NCBI GenBank assembly: GCA_002373595.1
Contig: DFKT01000083.1
Location: 1-29,080, forward strand
Direction: 5' to 3'
DNA from: Lachnospiraceae bacterium UBA3638
GTDB lineage: Bacteria; Bacillota; Clostridia; Lachnospirales; Lachnospiraceae
DNA: 29,080 nt
This document shows positions 24,844 through 29,080 of the stretch, one piece after another. The position numbers and the translations under genes are program-made. The notes under the pieces are model-generated. The model saw only the letters and a program-made list of their open reading frames with translations. It ran no database searches and was not told the origin of the DNA. Position 1 is the first letter of the stretch. Every line of letters starts with the position of its first letter.

Positions 24844-25281
24844 ATGAATATGGAACAGTTGCAGAAGGACATGATCGCTGCCATGAAGGCACATGATAAG
24901 GAAAGAAAGGATGCCATATCATCAGTGGTTCAGGCTGTTAAGAAGGTCGCTATCGATGAGGGACACCGCGACGATATCAGCGAAGAACTCGTAAATCGCG
25001 TGATCCAGAAGGAATTAAAGTCCGTTAAGGAACAGATTGATTCCTGCCCCGCTGACAGGACTGAGCTTAAGGCAGAGTATCAGTTCAGATATGATGTAAT
25101 AGCTGAGTATGCCCCCACTCTCCTTAGCGCAGAAGAGGTTGAGGCTATCCTCAAAGACAAATTTGCAGAAGTACTCGCCACCAAGAATAAGGGACAGATC
25201 ATGAAGGCTGTAATGGCAGAACTCAAAGGAAAAGCTGACGGCAAAGTGATCAATGAAGTTGTTGCAAAGCTTTGCGAGTGA
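24844..25281 (+). CDS. yqeY: YqeY / GatB-tail-like protein
   Basis: 145 residues, all alpha-helical in character, matching the YqeY family in length and layout: MEQLQKDMIAAMKAHDKERKDAI, the KKVAIDEGH region, VIQKELKSVKEQID, YAPTLLSAEEVEAILKDK and a Lys/Gly-rich KNKGQIMKAVMAELKGKADGK with INEVVAKL at the end. The family is related to the tail domain of GatB and is thought to touch tRNA metabolism, but its role is unproven. A perfect aaggagg lies 8 bases before the ATG. The tRNA-editing YbaK gene follows after 18 bases. Confidence 0.93.
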   Translation: MNMEQLQKDMIAAMKAHDKERKDAISSVVQAVKKVAIDEGHRDDISEELVNRVIQKELKSVKEQIDSCPADRTELKAEYQFRYDVIAEYAPTLLSAEEVEAILKDKFAEVLATKNKGQIMKAVMAELKGKADGKVINEVVAKLCE

Positions 25282-25299
25282 TCGCGTTTTGATCTACAT

Positions 25300-25788
25300 A
25301 TGAAAAAAGAAGAAAAGACAAATGTAATGAGAGTCCTCGATGGCAAAAAGATATCGTATGAGAGCCATTCATACGAACCTGATGCCACGATGACAGGTGA
25401 GGAGATCGCAGGACTTCTCGGAGAAGATCCTGACAAGGTATTTAAGACCCTTGTAACGCAGGGAAAATCGGGAACATATTATGTATTTGTTGTCCCTGTG
25501 AAAGCAGAACTTGATCTCAAGAAGGCCGCGAAGGTTTCCGGTGAGAAGTCCATCGCTATGATCAAGCAGAAGGATCTCCTTCCGCTTACGGGATATGTAC
25601 ACGGCGGCTGCTCTCCGATAGGTATGAAAAAGCAGTTTCAGACCTTTATACATGAGACTGCAACAGGGTATGACACGGTATTTGTAAGTGCCGGGAAGGT
25701 CGGATTTCAGATCGAACTCTCACCTAATGATCTGATTTCGGTAGTTGGATGTAAGACCTCAGATATAATTGTTAATTCGGAAATATAG
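25300..25788 (+). CDS. ybaK: Cys-tRNA(Pro)/Cys-tRNA(Cys) deacylase, YbaK/EbsC family
   Basis: 162 residues. Family features are TNVMRVLDGKKISYE at the start, TGEEIAGLLGEDPDKVFKTLV (with the conserved substrate Lys), YYVFVVPVKAELDLKKAAK, GYVHGGCSPIGMKK and FVSAGKVGFQIELSPNDLI. It removes cysteine wrongly loaded onto tRNA-Pro. Only a weak ribosome site precedes ATG 25300, but the start agrees with the family's usual N-terminus and the gene lies 18 bases after yqeY, so it may depend on coupling. A terminator follows 24 bases after its stop. By chance or not, a tRNA-Pro gene lies about 1 kb downstream. Confidence 0.93.
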   Translation: MKKEEKTNVMRVLDGKKISYESHSYEPDATMTGEEIAGLLGEDPDKVFKTLVTQGKSGTYYVFVVPVKAELDLKKAAKVSGEKSIAMIKQKDLLPLTGYVHGGCSPIGMKKQFQTFIHETATGYDTVFVSAGKVGFQIELSPNDLISVVGCKTSDIIVNSEI

Positions 25789-25804
25789 TTTGTAGACTAA
25801 TGAT

Positions 25805-25832
25805 TTGCAAAGAAAACTGCTTATGCTATAAT
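25805..25832 (+). promoter_or_regulatory. Extended -10 promoter lying within the terminator
   Basis: TTGCAA (25805-25810), 16-base spacer, TATAAT (25827-25832) preceded by TGC, an extended -10. The -10 lies in the loop of the hairpin at 25813-25851. It points to the Rpn-family remnant at 25990; about 150 bases of AT-rich leader (25840-25989) hold nothing else I recognise. Confidence 0.6.
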
Positions 25833-25851
25833 CACTTGCGTAAGCAGTTTT
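25813..25851 (+). terminator. Intrinsic terminator after ybaK
   Basis: Arms aaaactgctta (25813-25823) and taagcagtttt (25841-25851) form an 11-bp stem with a 17-base loop, and the T run continues (six T in total). It should end the yqeY-ybaK transcript. Confidence 0.85.
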
Positions 25852-25989
25852 TTATTTATCTAATGAATTATTCTATTATTGTTTTTTCAATTTCCTGCTT
25901 ACAAAATCCATTTTTTATTTTTTGCGGGCAGGATAGAATCGGAAGGTATTCTCTGATCCTGCTAAAACCTGTACTTGAAAGGAGTAACT

Positions 25990-26550
25990 ATGGTAAGACA
26001 GAGAAGATTGAAGGATTATGATGAACTGACATTTAGCGATGATTTTATGTTTGATCCATATGGCAGAGGACTTAGCCGTTATACATTCACCGCGCGCTGT
26101 AAAGAAGAATCTGATATAATACTAAATGACGGAACTACCAAAGTTTTTTATAATGCAACTTATGAAGGGGATGATATTCCCGAGGATCTAAAGAATCTCT
26201 ACAGATACATTAGAACAGGAATTGCTGTAGGAGATTTATCAGAGAGGATAAATGAGGCCGTTATCAAGTGCCGAAAGAACGAAGTATGGAGGACACAGTA
26301 TATGAAGGAATGGATCATAATGATGGACGAGCGGGAAGATGGTCGAAAGGAAGGCCGAGAGGAAATTCTTATTTCTCAAGTCTGCAAGAAACTCCAGAAG
26401 AATAAGACTCCCGAGCAGATGGCGGAAGAACTTGAAATTGATATAGAAGAAATCAAGAAGATATATGATGTGGCTAAGGAGTTTGCTCCGGAGTATGATG
26501 AGGATGAAATTTTTATGAAGATGCATCCTGAGATAGAGTTTGTAGATTAA
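25990..26550 (+). pseudogene. Rpn/PDDEXK transposase-nuclease family protein lacking its catalytic core
   Basis: 186 residues from ATG 25990, preceded 5 bases earlier by aaaggag. The opening (RLKDYDELTFSDDFMF) is the N-terminus of Rpn-family proteins. It runs directly into DPYGRGLSRYTFTARCKEE and LNDGTTKVFYNATYEGDD, which normally lie about 90-100 residues later, after the nuclease core (RLDVY.. and YNIEMQ-like strands). The C-terminal part is normal (EDGRKEGREEILISQV, then KTPEQMAEELEIDIEEIKKIYD). So the region with the PD-(D/E)XK residues is missing without loss of frame, and full-length relatives have about 280-310 residues. Rpn proteins promote recombination/transposition and are often mobile. 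This copy is probably a dead remnant, unless the shortened form has been kept as a regulator. Base composition is more AT-rich than its neighbours. Confidence 0.75.
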
Positions 26551-26561
26551 AGAAATATTTA

Positions 26562-26710
26562 AGTCACGCCGAAAAAAGAAGCCGTAATCGCTCGAAGCAG
26601 AATTATCGTGCGTACAGTCACGCCGAAAAAAGAAGCCGTAATCGCTCGGAACAGAATTATCGTGCGTACAGTCACGCCGATTATAAAAGGCCCTAATCGC
26701 TCGAAGCAAC
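26562..26710. repeat. 54-bp tandem repeats, two full copies plus a diverged third
   Basis: Units begin with agtcacgccg at 26562, 26616 and 26670, an exact 54-base period. Units 1 and 2 differ at only two positions (tcgaagcag versus tcggaacag). Unit 3 keeps agtcacgccga and taatcgctcgaagca but has ttataaaaggccc between them and diverges after that. Each unit carries gtcacgccga, the last ten bases of the neighbouring tRNA-Pro in inverted orientation. Confidence 0.9.
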
Positions 26711-26737
26711 GGCTTCTTCGCGAAGGGCCTTTAATAA

Positions 26738-26751
<14 letters not shown>
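26671..26751. repeat. 24-bp inverted repeat reaching into the tRNA-Pro 3' end; also a terminator
   Basis: Arms 26671-26694 and 26728-26751 match at 23 of 24 positions. The loop contains further pairing (tcgc with gcga; gaagc with gcttc around aacg), so the whole stretch can fold into one long hairpin. The right arm covers the last 14 bases of the tRNA. The inner part (aaaggccct/agggccttt) followed by tttt on the minus strand is a plausible terminator for the tRNA gene and, less well, for the Rpn remnant. Confidence 0.85.
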
Positions 26752-26811
<60 letters not shown>

Positions 26812-26835
26812 TATCTGATTTTTGCGGTATTGTCG

Positions 26836-26864
26836 TTGACAAAGCCACCCGTAGATAATACACT
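26836..26864 (+). promoter_or_regulatory. Promoter for the GH3 gene
   Basis: TTGACA (26836-26841), 17-base spacer, TACACT (26859-26864; 4 of 6 match). Start near 26871, giving a leader of about 53 bases. Its -10 overlaps the -10 of the divergent tRNA promoter. Confidence 0.5.
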
Positions 26865-26883
26865 TTTTGCGTAGCAGTGTCAA
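26855..26883 (-). promoter_or_regulatory. Strong promoter for tRNA-Pro
   Basis: On the minus strand: TTGACA (26878-26883), a 17-base spacer and TATTAT (26855-26860). The predicted start near 26848 leaves a 5' leader of about 37 bases to be removed by RNase P. Confidence 0.75.
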
Positions 26884-26923
26884 ACACTTTAGGTGTATGA
26901 ATAAAGGAAATGAGGATTATTGT

Positions 26924-28957
26924 ATGAGAAAAACTGATGCGGAGATCAGAGAGCTTATCGCTCAGATGACTGTTGAAGAAAAGGCATCGCTTAATTCAGG
27001 CGACAGCATGTGGAAGACCAAAGTCGTAGAGAGACTTGGCATAGAGCAGATGTGGATGTGCGACGGACCGCACGGACTTCGTAAGCAGGAGAATTACGCT
27101 GACGATCCGGATATCAATGACAGTCTTCCGGGAGTAAGCTTCCCCGCGGAGTGTGCAATGGCAGCGGGTTTCGACCGTGATGCGATCGCTAAAGTCGGCA
27201 CAGCGATCGGACTTGAGGCTCAGGCCAGAGATGTACATATGGTACTCGGCCCCGGTGTAAATATGAAGAGAAGCCCTCTTTGCGGCAGAAACTTTGAGTA
27301 TTTCTCAGAGGATCCCTACCTTGCCGGAGAGCTCGCAACCGCATATATCAACGGGCTCCAGGCTGAGGGTGTCGGAGCGTGCATCAAGCATTACATGGCA
27401 AACAATCAGGAGTTTGAGCGTACGACGGGATCTTCAGAGATCGATGAGCGTACGATGCATGAGATATATATGCCTGCATTTGAGATGGCAGTTAAGAATT
27501 CAAAGCCCGCAGGCGTTATGGCTTCATATAATAAGGTAAACGGAACTTATGCAACTGAGAGCAGAGATCTCCTTGTCGATGATCTCAGAGGCAAGTGGGG
27601 ATTTGACGGCTGCGTTATAAGTGACTGGTGGGCCGTTCACAATCGTGTGCCCGCTACGGCTGCAGGAACGGACCTTCTCATGCCCGGTACTCCCGATACG
27701 ATCAAGACCGACGAGGAAGTAGTAGCTGCAGTTAAGGACGGAACCCTCTCCGAGAAGGAACTTGATGAGAGAGTATTTCACGTGCTTCGCATGGTTTATG
27801 ATCTCCTTGCTACGCACAGGGAAGGTATAAAGCTTGATTTTGAAAGGGGCCACAAAGCTGCTCTGAATGCGGCTGAGAGCTCGATAGTACTTCTCAAGAA
27901 TGAGGACGATATACTTCCTCTCAAGAAGGGAATAAAGGTTGCACTCATCGGAGACTTCGCTGATGACCCGAGATATCAGGGTGGTGGAAGCTCTCATGTA
28001 AATGCGGCAGGACAGACCTATCCCCGCACAGAGATCGCGAAATTTGCTGAGGTAACTTACGCTCAGGGATATCGCAAAGCTCCCGAGCCCAGACACCTCA
28101 CCGGAGTAGGACTCAATGTAAAAGTAGACGAGACCAGATACGAGCCCGACGAGGGACTTATCGCTGAAGCGATCAAGGTTGCACAGGCTGCTGATGTAGC
28201 CGTTATCTATGCAGGACTTCCCGAGGATATGGAGACCGAGGGCGACGATCGTAAGCATATGCAGATGCCGCCCAGCCAGCTCGCTCTTATCGATGCAGTC
28301 GCAAAGGCTCAGCCCAACTGTGTAGTACTCCTTCAGAATGGAAGCCCCATCGAGATGCCTTGGCTCTCAGAGATCAAGGGACTCGTAGAGCTTTACCTCG
28401 GAGGAGAGGCAGGCGCTGAGGCTGCTGCAAAGGTTATATTCGGCGATGTAGTTCCCAGCGGCAGACTTCCCGAGACTTTCCCTCTTAAGCTTGAGGACAA
28501 TCCTTCCTATGGAAACTTCGCAACTAAAGATAAAGTTGAGTACAAGGAAGGCCTCTATATCGGATACAGACATTATGAGTCTAAGGATATTAAGACTCTC
28601 TTCCCGTTCGGTTACGGCCTTTCCTATACCACCTTCGAGTACTCTGATCTGAAAGTGGACGGCAGAAAGGTCAGTGTCAAGGTTACGAATACCGGTAAGG
28701 TCGCAGGCAGGGAAGTTGTACAGCTCTATGTAGGCGTTAAGAACTGTGAAGTAGACAGACCTGTAAGAGAGCTCAGAGGATTCGACAAAGTATCGCTGAA
28801 TCCCGGAGAGATCAAGGAAGTAACTTTCGAGGTAACGGACAGAGCCTTTGAATATTGGGATGTTAAGTCTCATGATTTCAAGAAGGCAGCAGGCAGCTAC
28901 GAGGTTCAGATTGGAAAGAACGCTCACGACATCATCCTCTCCGCACCGATCGCGTAG
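26924..28957 (+). CDS. GH3 beta-glucosidase, cytoplasmic
   Basis: 677 residues from ATG 26924 (MRKTDAEIRELIAQMTVEEK), chosen because gagg lies 8 bases upstream and relatives start this way; ATG 26897 has a poorly placed site. The GH3 N-terminal barrel has CDGPHGLRKQ, RSPLCGRNFEYFSEDPYLAG, the substrate-binding KHYMANNQE and the nucleophile D234 in CVISDWWAVHN. The GH3 C-terminal domain has SSIVLLKNEDDILPL, KVALIGDFADDPRYQGGGSS and PSGRLPETFP, and a fibronectin-III-like domain ends the chain (GREVVQLYVGV, PVRELRGFDKV, NPGEIKEVTFEV). No signal peptide. It should release glucose (or xylose) from the non-reducing ends of imported oligosaccharides, fitting the GH8 and GH5 enzymes in the window. 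It is monocistronic, with its own promoter and terminator. Confidence 0.95.
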   Translation: MRKTDAEIRELIAQMTVEEKASLNSGDSMWKTKVVERLGIEQMWMCDGPHGLRKQENYADDPDINDSLPGVSFPAECAMAAGFDRDAIAKVGTAIGLEAQARDVHMVLGPGVNMKRSPLCGRNFEYFSEDPYLAGELATAYINGLQAEGVGACIKHYMANNQEFERTTGSSEIDERTMHEIYMPAFEMAVKNSKPAGVMASYNKVNGTYATESRDLLVDDLRGKWGFDGCVISDWWAVHNRVPATAAGTDLLMPGTPDTIKTDEEVVAAVKDGTLSEKELDERVFHVLRMVYDLLATHREGIKLDFERGHKAALNAAESSIVLLKNEDDILPLKKGIKVALIGDFADDPRYQGGGSSHVNAAGQTYPRTEIAKFAEVTYAQGYRKAPEPRHLTGVGLNVKVDETRYEPDEGLIAEAIKVAQAADVAVIYAGLPEDMETEGDDRKHMQMPPSQLALIDAVAKAQPNCVVLLQNGSPIEMPWLSEIKGLVELYLGGEAGAEAAAKVIFGDVVPSGRLPETFPLKLEDNPSYGNFATKDKVEYKEGLYIGYRHYESKDIKTLFPFGYGLSYTTFEYSDLKVDGRKVSVKVTNTGKVAGREVVQLYVGVKNCEVDRPVRELRGFDKVSLNPGEIKEVTFEVTDRAFEYWDVKSHDFKKAAGSYEVQIGKNAHDIILSAPIA

Positions 28958-28986
28958 CACCCAAAACCCGCATAAAATCAATATTT

Positions 28987-29020
28987 GTAGCCTTCCACGC
29001 CCGGGGAAGGCTACTTTTAG
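28987..29020 (+). terminator. Intrinsic terminator after the GH3 gene
   Basis: A 10-bp perfect stem, gtagccttcc (28987-28996) and ggaaggctac (29005-29014), with an 8-base loop, followed by ttttag. Confidence 0.88.
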
Positions 29021-29033
29021 TTTATAAAATGTT

Positions 29034-29070
29034 TATAATTTTATTAGCACTCCCCCTTGACGAGTGCTAA
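29034..29070 (+). promoter_or_regulatory. CIRCE operator (HrcA site) with a possible -10 just upstream
   Basis: TTAGCACTC (29044-29052), 9-base spacer, GAGTGCTAA (29062-29070): an exact match to the CIRCE consensus bound by the heat-shock repressor HrcA. A TATAAT at 29034-29039 would place the transcription start inside the operator, although no clear -35 is seen; TTGACG at 29057-29062 is an alternative -35 with its -10 beyond the window. The next gene or operon is expected to be groES-groEL or hrcA-grpE-dnaK. Confidence 0.95.
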
Positions 29071-29080
29071 TATACGTGTT

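Noticed and set aside
26239..26709. Minus-strand open frame of 156 codons with an 18-residue repeat
   Set aside because: It is antisense to the Rpn remnant and crosses the 54-bp repeats. The peptide repeat only reflects a DNA period that is a multiple of three; no ribosome site.
26562..26710. CRISPR-like array
   Set aside because: The repeats are contiguous 54-bp units without unique spacers, and no cas gene is near.

Overview
The window looks like a chromosomal segment of a Gram-positive, fibre-degrading anaerobe of the class Clostridia. Lachnospiraceae or a Saccharofermentans-like lineage is my guess from gene content, not a proven assignment. Supporting points are strong AGGAGG-type ribosome binding sites, TTGACA/TATAAT promoters, a perfect CIRCE element, a tRNA-Pro without an encoded CCA, an Rpn-family nuclease remnant, and several glycoside hydrolases without signal peptides. 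Nearly all genes are on the + strand and tightly packed.

Layout. 1-1509 is the 3' part of a chemoreceptor gene, closed by a bidirectional terminator. 1603-3073 (-) holds two overlapping membrane-protein genes, one with a Ser/His-rich head and a zinc ribbon. 3202-4726 has a GNAT acetyltransferase and a CAP-domain lipoprotein. 4847-15728 is the most striking part: a promoter and complex leader, then five closely spaced genes. They encode (i) REC-GGDEF-degenerate GGDEF-REC-HD-GYP, a c-di-GMP synthesis/breakdown protein; (ii) a membrane hybrid kinase with pseudo-receiver, receiver, Hpt and an acidic repeat tail; (iii) a membrane hybrid kinase whose receiver is fused to a DegV fatty-acid-binding domain; (iv) a roughly seven-helix membrane protein with degenerate GGDEF and EAL domains; and (v) a GH8 enzyme resembling reducing-end xylose-releasing exo-oligoxylanase (Rex).

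15773-24552 continues co-directionally: two unknown membrane proteins, an RsuA-type pseudouridine synthase, a type-B carboxylesterase, a GH5 beta-glucanase, a flavin reductase-like protein, a degenerate DnaQ-like protein, a 96-residue unknown, an ABC transporter (ATPase plus two permeases) and a HAD phosphatase. 24577-24782 is an apparently frameshifted small secreted-protein gene. YqeY and YbaK genes follow.

25789-26811 is a more AT-rich, mobile-looking patch. It has a promoter lying inside a terminator, an Rpn-family gene that has lost its nuclease core, 54-bp tandem repeats, and a long inverted repeat copying the 3' end of the adjacent tRNA-Pro(CGG) gene. That tRNA gene and a GH3 beta-glucosidase gene are transcribed divergently from overlapping promoters. 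The window ends in a GH3 terminator and a perfect CIRCE operator, so a heat-shock gene or operon probably starts just beyond the right edge.

Working model (inference): the 4.9-14.6 kb genes form a phosphorelay/c-di-GMP/lipid-sensing module, co-transcribed with an intracellular xylo-oligosaccharide hydrolase. The esterase, GH5 and GH3 enzymes lack signal peptides, so they would finish breakdown of imported oligosaccharides in the cytoplasm.
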